Shown piece by piece: positions 17,227-26,087 of a DNA stretch of 64,000 bases (within the stretch, counting starts at the first letter, position 1; the number at the start of each line of letters is the position of its first letter). The stretch is taken from the NCBI GenBank assembly GCA_041687755.1, contig JBDNJM010000017.1, positions 1 to 64,000 on the forward strand, read 5' to 3'. The position numbers were made by a program, and so were the translations under genes. Source of the stretch: JBDNJM01 sp041687755. GTDB taxonomy: Bacteria; Planctomycetota; UBA1135; GCA-002686595. The notes under the pieces are model-generated. The model saw only the letters and a program-made list of their open reading frames with translations. It searched no databases and was not told the DNA's origin.

Positions 17227-18447
17227 ATGTCGATTCCCATCTCTCAGTCCCCCGTGCCCTGCTCCTGGGCTAGCGCCTGGCAGGGGCTCTTGCAGGGGCT
17301 TCGGCAGGGGCCTCGGGAGGGGGCCTTGCGGAGGCTGCTGCCCGGCCTAGGTGCCTGCCTGCTCGGCCCGTTGTTGGGCGCTTGCGCCCCCGAGGGGCCT
17401 GTTCAGAGCCCCGGCGTCGCCCGGCTGAGCCCCGCGAGCGATGCAGTGGACTTCGGCAAGGTCTTCGAGGGCGCACCGCTGCGGCACCGCTTCGAGCTGG
17501 AGGTGCTGGGCTCCGGGCCGGTGCAGATCGAGCGGGTGCACACGACCTGCGGCTGCACGGCCGCCGAGCTGTTCCAGCTCGGCGCCGACGGGGTCGAGCG
17601 CTCCTACGAGCTGGATGCCGAGCTGTGGCCCGGCGACCGGCTGATCGTCGAGGTCGAGTACGACACGCTTGGACGGCCCGGGAGTCAGGAGCGGACCCTG
17701 GCCCTGTACGGCGAGATTCCCGAAGGCCGGGCGCAGCTGACGGTGGCCGCCCAGGTGCAGCCCCTCGTGGCCTCCCAGCCGCCGCTGGTGGATTGGGGGC
17801 AGCTGCTGCAGGGCGAGGTGCGGCGGGGGGAGCTGTTGCTCACGTCCGTCACGGGCGCCCCGCTGGGCCTGCGCGTGGTCGAGGCGGGCGTGCCCGCGGG
17901 CTTCTCGCTCGCCCTGGCCCCGGTGGAGCCGGGTCCCGACGGGCGGGCGGTCTCCTGGAGGCTTGAGGTCGAGTCCGGCCCCGGCCTGCTCGTGGGCGGC
18001 GGCCGTTGGCACCTGCCCCTCGAGGCGGTCCTGCCGGGCGCCAGGGCGGACGGCGGCGAGCTCGTCGCGCCGGTGCGGGCGACGGTCCAGGCCCAGGTGA
18101 TGCCGATCGTCCAGGCCCTGCCGCGGCTGCTCGAATTCGGCGTGCTGGACCTCGGGGCCACGGTCGAGCGGGAGGTGGCGCTGACGATCCACAAGCCAGG
18201 TTTCGAGCTGCCGAGCGAACCGACCTTCGAGATCGAGCTGCGCGACACGGCCGGGAACCCGGCCCCGCTACAGCCCTTCGAGGCCCGCCTGGAGGCGAAG
18301 GAGGGCGAGTCGCGGATCGTAATCTGGACCGACGGCATGCCGGAAGGTCTGTCCGGTGCGTTTCGCGGGCGGATTGCCATGAAGCTCGATTCAGAGGCCC
18401 AGCCGGTGCTTCCGATAGGCTTCAACGTGGTCGCGACGGGACGCTGA
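17227..18447 (+). CDS. DUF1573-type lipoprotein
   Basis: 406 aa from ATG 17227. The N-terminal about 55 residues have a glycine/glutamine-rich lead and a lipobox (PLLGAC). The first mature domain has VDFGKVFEGAPLRHRFELEV followed by HTTCGCTAAELF, the Cys-Gly-Cys signature of DUF1573 proteins, an Ig-like beta-sandwich family found on planctomycete and Bacteroidota exported proteins. Further beta-rich repeats follow, including LEFGVLDLGATVEREVAL at about 300-320. The family's role is unknown; adhesion or scaffold roles are usually assumed. A second protein of the same type lies 295 bases downstream, so this is a local duplication of architecture. Confidence 0.8.
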   Translation: MSIPISQSPVPCSWASAWQGLLQGLRQGPREGALRRLLPGLGACLLGPLLGACAPEGPVQSPGVARLSPASDAVDFGKVFEGAPLRHRFELEVLGSGPVQIERVHTTCGCTAAELFQLGADGVERSYELDAELWPGDRLIVEVEYDTLGRPGSQERTLALYGEIPEGRAQLTVAAQVQPLVASQPPLVDWGQLLQGEVRRGELLLTSVTGAPLGLRVVEAGVPAGFSLALAPVEPGPDGRAVSWRLEVESGPGLLVGGGRWHLPLEAVLPGARADGGELVAPVRATVQAQVMPIVQALPRLLEFGVLDLGATVEREVALTIHKPGFELPSEPTFEIELRDTAGNPAPLQPFEARLEAKEGESRIVIWTDGMPEGLSGAFRGRIAMKLDSEAQPVLPIGFNVVATGR

Positions 18448-18467
18448 TCCGGCAGCTCGCGGGCGCG

Positions 18468-18491
18468 CGGCGTCGGTTTGCCGTTTTTTAG
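18468..18491 (+). terminator. Probable intrinsic terminator
   Basis: A short CGGC/GCCG stem is followed directly by seven bases of T/A-rich tail (TTTTTTA, ending near 18491), 20-45 bases after the first DUF1573 stop. The stem is short but the T-run is the clearest in this region. Confidence 0.45.
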
Positions 18492-18742
18492 ACCAGGATC
18501 GGGTAACTGGCAGCAAACAAGGCGATCCTTGGGCGGAGCCGCACAGGTTCCTGAAGGCCTGAACCAACTCGCCGCCCGGCCCGTCGTAAGGTCGTGCGCC
18601 GAAGCCCACCCCCGGTGCTCCGAAAGAGTCGGGCTCGACACGGCTAGCCCGAACAAAACCTCTGAAAGACTCCCGGAGCCCCCAGGGCTCCCGCCCGAGG
18701 CACCTGACCGCCTTGAGGCAGCCTTCAACCCACTTCACCGCC
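18492..18742 (+). promoter_or_regulatory. Structured leader upstream of the second DUF1573 gene
   Basis: About 250 bases with several stems: GGATCG with CGATCC, GGTTC with GAACC, TCGGGCT with AGCCCGA, and GAGCCC with GGGCTC. No known riboswitch or small RNA consensus was recognised. It may hold the promoter and a folded 5' leader. Confidence 0.35.
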
Positions 18743-20302
18743 ATGAAGCCCCTCGATCTGATCCTACCTGTACCGGCCGCCCAGCTGCTGACCGCCCTCG
18801 GTCTCTCCTGCGCCGCGCTGTTCTCGCCCGCCGTCGCCCAAGACGCCGCTGGTACGCCCGCAGCCGGCACTACCGGAGCCACGGCCGAGCAGGTCCAGGA
18901 GGCCGTCGAGGTCGCCAAGCAGAAGATCAGCGAGGCCCAGGCCCGCGAGGCCAGTGCCCAGCAGGACGACCACGCAGGCCACGACCACGGGACGGAGACG
19001 GCCCAAGGAACCGCTCAGACGCCGGCGTCGAAGCCCCGCACGGTGCTGACCACCGGCTCCCGCCCGAAGACGCTTGAGATCGGCGGTGGACTGGGCGGCA
19101 TTCGTGTCTCCCCGAAGGCCGGCCCCACGCCCGTCCAGGGCCCGGTGGCCACGCCCGTGGGCGCATCGGCGACCGCCGAGATCGGCCCCGCCGGAACCGT
19201 GATCGTGCCCGAGGGCGGGGACGAGATGGACTTCGGCGAGCTGCTCGACGGGGAGCGCCGCAGCCACACCTTCAAGTTTGCCGCCGGCGGCGAGAACGAC
19301 CTCGTCGTGCAGTCGGTCAATAAGAGCTGCGGCTGCACCTCCGCCGAGCTGTTCGTGCTCGACGCGGGCGGCGTTCGCAAGCCCTACGAGCTGGGCACGC
19401 CCGTGACCCCGGGCACCGAGTTCGAGCTGGCAGCCGAGGTCAACACCTCCGGCAAGCGCGACCGCTTCGAGAGCACGGTGACCGTTACGACCAACGAGAC
19501 GACGCCCTACCGTCCGTTCCGTCTGAAGGCCTTCGTGCAGCCCTTCTTCGTCTACGAGCCGAGCCAGTACCTGAACCTCGGCGCGATGTTCACCAGTGAG
19601 ACGCGCACCGAAATCATGACCGTGCGCGGTGGCCAGGACCAGGCGTTCAAGCTGAACCTGGAGTCGGTCACGCCGCTGCCCGAGTACCTGAACATCGAGC
19701 TGCGCGCGATCGAAGCGAACGCGGACGGCCGCGCGAACACTTGGGAGGTCGTCGCGACCCTTGGGCCGGACTCGGTCGAGGCCGCGAGCCAGAACTGGCC
19801 CATCCGCCTGGTGACCGACATCCCGATGCCCGACGGCCAGGTCGATGCCTCCGGCATCGCCATGTTCCACTCGACCCAGGTCTACGTCATGGCGCAGGTC
19901 AAGGGCCTCGTTATGGCGGTGCCCCAGTACCTCTCCTTCGGCATCGTGCCCCCCAGTGAAACGGTCGAGCGCACCGCGAAGATCGAGATCTACGACGAGA
20001 ACTTCGTACCCGGCCCGATGACCGTCGAGATCAAGGGCCTCAACGAGAAGCAGACCGAGCTGCTGAGCGAGAAGGCCTCCGCGAGGGTCGAGGTCCTCGA
20101 GGACGGCTCCCACCAGCTGACCGTCAGCCTGACCGACATGCCCGACGACATGACGCCCTACGGCGGTCCCGTCGTCCAAGGCTCGGTGGACGTGTTCGTC
20201 AACCACCCGAAGAAGGAGCGCGTGCGCCTGATCCTTTCGGGCGTGGTTCGTGACCGGGTGTCGCGCCCGGCGCCCGCGCCGCGCGCCCACGGCGGGCAGT
20301 AG
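18743..20302 (+). CDS. Exported DUF1573-type protein
   Basis: 519 aa from ATG 18743, giving a signal peptide (LILPVPAAQLLTALGLSCAA, then FSPAVAQ cleavage region). Residues 35-150 are a low-complexity, Ala/Gln-rich linker with a His-rich patch (DDHAGHDHG). The DUF1573 domain begins at about 165: MDFGELLDGERRSHTFKF and NKSCGCTSAELF with the Cys-Gly-Cys signature. Two or three more beta-sandwich units follow (FVYEPSQYLNLGAMFTSETRT; YLSFGIVPPSETVERTAKI). Paralogous in layout to the lipoprotein upstream. Likely periplasmic or surface-located; the substrate or partner is unknown. It ends at a strong terminator. Confidence 0.85.
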   Translation: MKPLDLILPVPAAQLLTALGLSCAALFSPAVAQDAAGTPAAGTTGATAEQVQEAVEVAKQKISEAQAREASAQQDDHAGHDHGTETAQGTAQTPASKPRTVLTTGSRPKTLEIGGGLGGIRVSPKAGPTPVQGPVATPVGASATAEIGPAGTVIVPEGGDEMDFGELLDGERRSHTFKFAAGGENDLVVQSVNKSCGCTSAELFVLDAGGVRKPYELGTPVTPGTEFELAAEVNTSGKRDRFESTVTVTTNETTPYRPFRLKAFVQPFFVYEPSQYLNLGAMFTSETRTEIMTVRGGQDQAFKLNLESVTPLPEYLNIELRAIEANADGRANTWEVVATLGPDSVEAASQNWPIRLVTDIPMPDGQVDASGIAMFHSTQVYVMAQVKGLVMAVPQYLSFGIVPPSETVERTAKIEIYDENFVPGPMTVEIKGLNEKQTELLSEKASARVEVLEDGSHQLTVSLTDMPDDMTPYGGPVVQGSVDVFVNHPKKERVRLILSGVVRDRVSRPAPAPRAHGGQ

Positions 20303-20353
20303 TCGATCGCGCGAACCGGTCGGGCGCTGCGCGCGCGGCCCGGTTCATCGCAA

Positions 20354-20402
20354 CCACGAACAAGGCCCCCCGGAACGTTGTTTCGGGGGGCCTTGTTCGT
20401 GG
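20354..20402. terminator. Bidirectional terminator, 19-bp perfect stem
   Basis: Left arm 20354-20372 and right arm 20384-20402 are exact inverted copies (CCACGAACAAGGCCCCCCG), with an 11-base loop. It sits between convergent genes (DUF1573 protein and asparaginase-like enzyme) and can serve both; the CCTTGTTCGT side gives a short U-rich end. Confidence 0.9.
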
Positions 20403-20441
20403 CGGGCTGGCCCGCGGGAGAGCCGCGCCCCGCGGCCCCAA

Positions 20442-21524
20442 TCAGTTCTGGAACAGCGACACGCAGTTGATGCGGCGCGCCTGGTTGCCGTCGTCGATCG
20501 CAAAGCTGCCGCCAGGCCGCATGCAGGCCGCGCCCCAGGCGCCGTCCTTGCGCAGGGCGTACAGCGATACGTTGAAGTTCGGCTCGCCCTTGGCGTTCAG
20601 CAGGTAGGGGCGCTTGGTGCGATCGGCGATGCGCTTCAGCACCGAGAGGCAGGCGTCGGTGGGGCTGAGGCCATCCTCCATCGCGCGCACGACGCTGAAC
20701 GCCCCGCAGTTCTGGATGACGGCTTCGCCGCGACCGGTCGCGCCTGCGGAGCCCACCGCGTTGTCGCAGAACATGCCCGCGCCGATGATCGGCGAGTCGC
20801 CCACCCGGCCAGGGATCTTCCAGGACAGGCCGCTGGTGGTGGTGACCGCGCCCATGTCTCCGGAGGGCGAGACGCCGGAGCAGTGGATGGTGCCGGTCGT
20901 GTAGGGGATCTCCAGCTCGCCCGGGGTGTCGAGCTGCTGGTCGGGATCGAGCCAGTCGTCGTTCGGGTTGAGCCGGGCCTTCCAGCGCATCCAGGCCTTG
21001 CGGGCCTCTTCGGTGAGCAGGTCCTCCTCCTTGAAGCCCTGGGAGAGGGCGAAGCGGCGCGCTCCGTCGCCGACGATCATCACGTGGTCGGTGCGCTTGA
21101 GGACGGCCAGGGCGACCTGGGCCGGGTTCTTGATGCGCTCGATCGCGCCGACGGCACCGGCGCGGTGGCTGGGCCCGTGCATCACGGAGGCGTCTAGCTG
21201 CACGACGCCCTCCTCATTGGGCAGGCCGCCGTAGCCGACCGACATGTCGTTGGGGTCGTTCTCCACGATCGTGACGCCGGCGACGGTTGCGTCCAGGGCG
21301 TCGGTGCCAGCCTGGATCAGCTCGTAGGCGCGCGCGACGGCGGCGGTGCCGTTGCCCGACGCGATCACGGCCGGCCCGCGGTGGGCGTGGCCCCCGTAGG
21401 GATCGGAATCGTCCCGGGTGGCCGAGTCCGGGGACGTGTCCTGGGCGATCGCCCGGGGCGGGAGCGTGGCGTAGGCGGCCGCGGCGGCGGCGCCCTGGAG
21501 GAGGTGGCGGCGGGTGGTGTTCAT
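20442..21524 (-). CDS. Tat-exported N4-(beta-N-acetylglucosaminyl)-L-asparaginase / isoaspartyl peptidase family
   Basis: 360 aa from ATG 21524. The N-terminus is a twin-arginine signal (MNTTRRHLLQGAAAAAAYAT). The Ntn-hydrolase family is recognised from HRGPAVIASGNG, ALDATVAGVTIVENDPNDMSVGYGG, the autoprocessing Thr in TGTIHCSGVSPSGDMGAVTTT, and DNAVGSAGATGRGE near the C-terminus. These enzymes self-cleave before the Thr and hydrolyse the Asn-GlcNAc link or isoaspartyl peptides. The glycosylasparaginase branch fits best (VENDPND, GDSPIIGAGMF), suggesting degradation of glycoprotein fragments outside the cytoplasm. It is convergent with the DUF1573 gene and divergent from the peptidase at 21709. 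Confidence 0.9.
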   Translation of the reverse strand: MNTTRRHLLQGAAAAAAYATLPPRAIAQDTSPDSATRDDSDPYGGHAHRGPAVIASGNGTAAVARAYELIQAGTDALDATVAGVTIVENDPNDMSVGYGGLPNEEGVVQLDASVMHGPSHRAGAVGAIERIKNPAQVALAVLKRTDHVMIVGDGARRFALSQGFKEEDLLTEEARKAWMRWKARLNPNDDWLDPDQQLDTPGELEIPYTTGTIHCSGVSPSGDMGAVTTTSGLSWKIPGRVGDSPIIGAGMFCDNAVGSAGATGRGEAVIQNCGAFSVVRAMEDGLSPTDACLSVLKRIADRTKRPYLLNAKGEPNFNVSLYALRKDGAWGAACMRPGGSFAIDDGNQARRINCVSLFQN

Positions 21525-21708
21525 GAGCTCTGGGCGCGCGCGGTTGGGGAGGGCCGGCTCCGCGGACGGGGGCCGGCGTTGCCCATGGTAGGAGTTGTCC
21601 AGGGTCGGGTCGAAGGCGAGTGGGGCAGGCCCGGCGTCCGGCGCGGTTCGCGGGCTTGGGCGTCGCTCCCCGGTTGACGGGGCCCCCGCCTTCAGGGGAC
21701 AACCTGGC

Positions 21709-23937
21709 ATGTCCACGCAGCTCCTGATCGGAATTTCGACCTCCCTCGCGCTCACCGCGGCATCCTTCGCGCTTACCGGCCCCCAAGAGGCGCCGACCGA
21801 GGTGCGCCGGCTGACGCTCGAGGACACCTTGGGTCCCGTCAGCGTCGTGCAGGATCCGCCGCGCGCGATATGGGCCGGCGCCGCCCTGCGGGTGGGCAGG
21901 GGGGAGGACATGCGCCACCTGGATCCTGCGACCCTCGGGGAGGTGGGCGCTCCCGCGCCGGAAGCCGTGGTGCGCTCGAAAGAGCCGCGCGCGCGCGTGA
22001 TCGACGGCGACGTCATCTACGAGGCTTACGACGCCGAAGGCAACCGCGAGCGTCGTGCGCTGAGCGAGACTCCGGAGCCCGAGAGCGAGGCCCAGCTGGA
22101 CCCCACCGGGCGCCGCGTCGCGTACGTGTCCGACCGCGACCTGTTCGTGGTCGGCGTGGACGGCGCCGAGCGCTGGCAGGTGACCGCGGACGGCGAGGCG
22201 CGTTACGACGGCGAGCTGGACTGGGTCTACCAGGAGGAGCTGTACGGGCGCGGCGACTTCCGCGGGCACTGGTGGTCGCCGACGGGGGACGCGCTGGCGT
22301 TCCTGAGCCTGGACGAGACCGAGGTGCCGACGTTCACGGTGATTGATCACGTGCCGGTTAAGCCGCGCGAGAACCGCGGAGTGGTGGTCGAAGACACGCG
22401 CTACCCCAAGGCCGGCGATCCGAACCCCACGGCGCGGGTCGGGCTGGCACGGCCTGAGGGCAGCGGCGGGGCGGTGACCTGGATCGACCTGTCGGCGCTG
22501 CCGGAGGATCTGCTCGTGGTGCGCGTGGGCTGGACGCCGAACGGCGGGCGGCTGCTGCTCACGATCCAGGACCGGATCCAGACGTGGGCCAAGCTGTTGG
22601 CGGTGGACCCCGCGACCGGCGCGCTCGAGACCTGGATCACCGAGGAGAGCGCGACCTGGACCAACCGACCGGAGCCGCCGCACTGGCTGGCCGATGGTTC
22701 GTTCCTGTGGGAGTCGGAGCGAACTGGCTATCGTCACCTGTACCGGTACTCCGCGAACGGAGAGCTGCAGGGGGCGGTCACCCAGGGCGAGTGGCAGGTG
22801 CGCAACGTCGAGCGCATCGACGAGGAAGGCGGGGCGGTGTTCTTCGAGGGCACGGCGCAGAGCGCGATTGAGCGCAGCTTCTACCGCGCACCGCTCGCAG
22901 GCATGGGGCCGGATGGAGCGGGCCTGGTGCATCTGACGCCCGAGCGCGGCACCCACTCCATCAGCTTCTCGCCGAACGGCGAGTGGATCATCGACCGCTG
23001 GTCGAACATGGAGGCACCGATGCGCGCGCGCTTGGCGTCTGCGATCGACGGTTCGACGAAGCTCGAGCTGGGCGGCGGGCGCATCGAGACCGATCTGGCG
23101 CTGGCGCTGCCCGCGCGGCTGTCAATCCCCGCGCGCGACGGCTACCCGCTCGACGCGTCGCTGCGCCTGCCGGCGCCGGCGGCCGACGGCTCGGCGCCGC
23201 CGATCTTTTTGTCGACGTACTCCGGGCCCGACGCGCCTAGCGTCTCAGACCGCTTCGGGGTCTCCGCGTGGCCACAATTTCTGGTCGAGCAGGGCTTCTG
23301 TTACCTGCAGGTGAACGTGCGCTCCGCCTCGAACCGTGGCCAGGTGCACACAGGCACCTGCTACAAGCAGCTGGGCGTGCAGGAGCTGATGGACCTCGAG
23401 GACGCGGTGGACTTCGTCGTCGCCAACTACGGCGGGGACCCGGAGCGCGTCGCGATCTCGGGGTGGAGCTACGGCGGGTTCATGAGCGGTTACGCGCTGA
23501 CCCACTCGAACCGCTTCGCGCTGGGCTTTGCGGGCGCGGGCGTGCACGACTGGACGCTGTACGACACGATCTACACCGAGCGTTACATGAGCACGCCGCA
23601 GCTCAACCCCGACGGCTACGCGGCCACGAGCGTGATCCGCTCGGCGGGGGATCTCGACGGGCATCTGGTGCTGTTCCACGGCACGATGGACGACAATGTG
23701 CACCTGCAGAATTCGATCCAGCTGATCGACGAGCTGCAGCGCGCGGGTGAGACGAGCTTCGAGCTGATGCTGTACCCCAACGCGCGGCACGGCGTCGGCA
23801 GCCCGCACAAGCGGCACATGGAGTGGCGCGTGCTCGCCCAACAGTTCGGGCTGGACCACGCGGCGGCGCTGGCGCCCGAGCCCGAGCCCGAGCCCGAGCC
23901 TGCGGCGGGCGCGAGCGGCGGCGCGGGGGTGCGCTGA
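21709..23937 (+). CDS. Dipeptidyl-peptidase IV type S9 serine peptidase, exported
   Basis: 742 aa. ATG 21709 is supported by AGGGGA at 21694-21699, 9 nt upstream. Residues 1-25 are a signal peptide (STSLALTAASFALTG). The N-terminal about 480 residues form the beta-propeller (VSDRDLFVVGVDGAERW, LDWVYQEELYGRGDFRGHWWSP). The latter part carries the family's conserved DW(V)YQEE(E) substrate-binding Glu motif. The alpha/beta-hydrolase domain has GWSYGGFMSG (Ser587), GTMDDNVH (Asp661) and NARHG (His694), a complete triad. It cleaves X-Pro/Ala dipeptides from exported peptides. The C-terminus has a Pro-Glu repeat tail. Its stop overlaps the next start (TGATG). Confidence 0.93.
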   Translation: MSTQLLIGISTSLALTAASFALTGPQEAPTEVRRLTLEDTLGPVSVVQDPPRAIWAGAALRVGRGEDMRHLDPATLGEVGAPAPEAVVRSKEPRARVIDGDVIYEAYDAEGNRERRALSETPEPESEAQLDPTGRRVAYVSDRDLFVVGVDGAERWQVTADGEARYDGELDWVYQEELYGRGDFRGHWWSPTGDALAFLSLDETEVPTFTVIDHVPVKPRENRGVVVEDTRYPKAGDPNPTARVGLARPEGSGGAVTWIDLSALPEDLLVVRVGWTPNGGRLLLTIQDRIQTWAKLLAVDPATGALETWITEESATWTNRPEPPHWLADGSFLWESERTGYRHLYRYSANGELQGAVTQGEWQVRNVERIDEEGGAVFFEGTAQSAIERSFYRAPLAGMGPDGAGLVHLTPERGTHSISFSPNGEWIIDRWSNMEAPMRARLASAIDGSTKLELGGGRIETDLALALPARLSIPARDGYPLDASLRLPAPAADGSAPPIFLSTYSGPDAPSVSDRFGVSAWPQFLVEQGFCYLQVNVRSASNRGQVHTGTCYKQLGVQELMDLEDAVDFVVANYGGDPERVAISGWSYGGFMSGYALTHSNRFALGFAGAGVHDWTLYDTIYTERYMSTPQLNPDGYAATSVIRSAGDLDGHLVLFHGTMDDNVHLQNSIQLIDELQRAGETSFELMLYPNARHGVGSPHKRHMEWRVLAQQFGLDHAAALAPEPEPEPEPAAGASGGAGVR

Positions 23938-24260
23938 TGGGATCGCGGGCGGCCGCAGTGGCCCTCACGGCGCTCCTCGCCGGTGGCTGCTACTTCGAGA
24001 AGACCGGCGCAGCCGCCGGCTCGCTGGAGGCCCTCGCGGGAGAGACCTGCAGGCTGGGTCTTCAACTGCCCACTGGAAAATTGGACCCGACGACCGGGTT
24101 GATCGAGAGCGGTGTTTCGTCGCGCGACGGACTGTGGGCGCCCGGCCAGCTGCGCGGGACCGTTCGGGATCTGGCGGGGGGGCTCGTGCAGGTCGAGACC
24201 GGCAAGGCGATGCTCTGGATCCCGCTTGAGCAGGTCTTGTTCATCGAGCGGGAGAAGTAG
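23937..24260 (+). CDS. Small lipoprotein coupled to the S9 peptidase
   Basis: 107 aa. The ATG overlaps the peptidase stop (TGATG at 23935-23939), indicating translational coupling. The N-terminus is a lipoprotein signal (AAAVALTALLAGGC, then YFEKTGAA). The C-terminal half (GQLRGTVRDLAGGLVQVETG followed by MLWIPLEQVLFIERE) resembles a small Sm/SH3-like beta barrel. No family is recognised. A helper for the peptidase or simply a membrane-anchored partner is possible. Confidence 0.75.
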   Translation: MGSRAAAVALTALLAGGCYFEKTGAAAGSLEALAGETCRLGLQLPTGKLDPTTGLIESGVSSRDGLWAPGQLRGTVRDLAGGLVQVETGKAMLWIPLEQVLFIEREK

Positions 24261-24386
24261 GGCGGGCTCTCCGGCCGCGCGCGTTGCCGGACGCCCCTTC
24301 GCGGGTAGGGTAGGGGCGCGCCGGCGAACGACGGGCGGCTCCCTTTTCCAGCACCCGATCCAGCAACTGACCGCACCCCACCGATC

Positions 24387-26054
24387 TTGGCCCACGAGCT
24401 GACCGACGTCCTTCTGTCCGCTGGACTGATCTCCGAGAGCGATCTCCAGGAGGCCCGCCGGCACCTGCGCGGCCGCGAGATCGGCATTGGTCAGGCGCTC
24501 GTGGACCTGGGCCGCATCGACAGCGGCCAGCTGGCGCGGGCCCAGGCGAAGTCCACCGGCCTGCCGTTCATCGACTTGACCAAGGGCCGAGTCTCGGCGG
24601 AACTCGTTGCCCTGGTGCCGGAGGAGTTCGCGCTCGAGCAGGGCGTGCTGCCGGTGTTGGAGAAGAACGGGCGGCTGATTGTCGCGGTGGACGATCCACT
24701 CAAGAAGATCATTGCCGAGCAGCTGCAGTTCCAGCTGGGCCGGGACGTCGGCGTGGCGCTCGCCGAGCCCGCGGCTCTCAAGGCGGCGCTGGCGGCGGCC
24801 TACGGCGCGCCCGCACCCGAGGTGGCGGCTGTGGGCGCCACCGAGGAGGAATCTGACGCCCCGATCGTGCGGCTGGTCAGCCGGACCTTCTCAGACGCCC
24901 TGAAGATGCGCGCGAGCGACATCCACCTGGAGCCGAGCGAGCAGGGCCTGCGCGTGCGCTTTCGGATCGACGGGGTGCTGCGCATTGTTGCCGAGCACCC
25001 CAAGCACCTGGCCGCGCCGCTGGTCAGTCGGCTGAAGGTGATGGGCTCGATGGACATCGCCGAGCGCCGCAAGCCCCAGGACGGGCGCATCGAGCTGGAG
25101 ATCGACGGGCGGCACATCGACGTGCGCGCCTCGATCCTGCCGTCGAACCACGGCGAGACGGTGGTCATGCGACTGCTGGACCGCTCGGCGAGCCTGATCG
25201 GCCTGGCGGAGCTCGGCTTCGGCAAGGCGGACCAGGCCTGGTTCTCAAAGCTGATCTCGCGGCCGCACGGGATCGTGCTGGTGACCGGGCCGACCGGTTC
25301 GGGCAAGACGACCACTCTGTACGCGGCGCTCAACGAACTGAACCGCTCCGACGTCAAAATCATCACGGCCGAGGATCCGGTCGAGTACCACATCTCCGGC
25401 CTGAACCAGGTGCAGGTGCATCCGCGCATCGGCCTGACGTTCGCACGCATCCTGAAGGCGATGCTACGGGCGGCGCCGAACGTGATCCTGGTCGGCGAGA
25501 TTCGCGACGTCGAGACGGCCGAGGTCGCGATCCAGGCGGCGCTGACGGGGCACCTGGTGTTCTCGACGCTGCACACCAACGACGCGCCGAGCGCGCTGAC
25601 GCGGCTCGTGGACATGGGCGTGCAGCCGTTCTTGGCCTCTGCCGCGGTGCAAGGGGTCGTGGCCCAACGGCTCGTGCGCCGGCTGTGCTACGAGTGTGCG
25701 GTGCCGGCCGAGTTGAACCCGGCCGAGCTAGCCGGGCTCGGGCTGACCGGGACGCTGCCCGCCAACGCGCGCATCCTGGGCCCCGGCGGCTGCAGCCGGT
25801 GCGAGGGCTCGGGCTACCGCGGAAGGCTTGGGCTGTTCGAGCTGCTCGAGATGGACGCGGAGCTGCGTGACCTGGTGTTCTCCAACTCCAGCCTAGAGAA
25901 CTTCGCCCGCATGGCCGAGCGCTCCGGGCGCCTGCGCACCCTGCGCGTGGACGGCGCGGCCAAGGTGCTCGCCGGGCAGACGAGCGCCGCCGAGGTGCTG
26001 CGCGTCGTGCGCGCCGCTGGCGGCGAGCGCGCGGCCCTCGCTTCCGGCTCCTGA
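24387..26054 (+). CDS. GspE/PilB-type secretion or pilus assembly ATPase
   Basis: 555 aa, TTG start (24387); no in-frame ATG or GTG is closer. The N-terminal MshEN-like domain (ELTDVLLSAGLISESDLQEA) covers about residues 1-150. The ATPase core follows: RASDIHLEPSEQGLRVRFRIDG, Walker A GPTGSGKTTTLY at about 305, AEDPVEY, Walker B VGEIRDVETAE, and the His box FSTLHTNDAPS. A tetracysteine zinc site, CYEC with CSRC, lies near the C-terminus, as in extension ATPases. It powers pilus extension or type II secretion at the cytoplasmic face. It is the first of three related ATPase genes in a row. Confidence 0.93.
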   Translation: MAHELTDVLLSAGLISESDLQEARRHLRGREIGIGQALVDLGRIDSGQLARAQAKSTGLPFIDLTKGRVSAELVALVPEEFALEQGVLPVLEKNGRLIVAVDDPLKKIIAEQLQFQLGRDVGVALAEPAALKAALAAAYGAPAPEVAAVGATEEESDAPIVRLVSRTFSDALKMRASDIHLEPSEQGLRVRFRIDGVLRIVAEHPKHLAAPLVSRLKVMGSMDIAERRKPQDGRIELEIDGRHIDVRASILPSNHGETVVMRLLDRSASLIGLAELGFGKADQAWFSKLISRPHGIVLVTGPTGSGKTTTLYAALNELNRSDVKIITAEDPVEYHISGLNQVQVHPRIGLTFARILKAMLRAAPNVILVGEIRDVETAEVAIQAALTGHLVFSTLHTNDAPSALTRLVDMGVQPFLASAAVQGVVAQRLVRRLCYECAVPAELNPAELAGLGLTGTLPANARILGPGGCSRCEGSGYRGRLGLFELLEMDAELRDLVFSNSSLENFARMAERSGRLRTLRVDGAAKVLAGQTSAAEVLRVVRAAGGERAALASGS

Positions 26055-26087
26055 CGCTTCGATCGAGCGTGCACCCAAAAAACAACG

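Noticed and set aside
18492..18742. Leader considered as a cobalamin riboswitch, SRP RNA or tmRNA
   Set aside because: None of the conserved sequence blocks of these RNAs was found.
18764..20290. 508-codon frame antisense to the second DUF1573 gene
   Set aside because: His/Arg/Asp-rich shadow; the plus-strand gene has a signal peptide and family motif.
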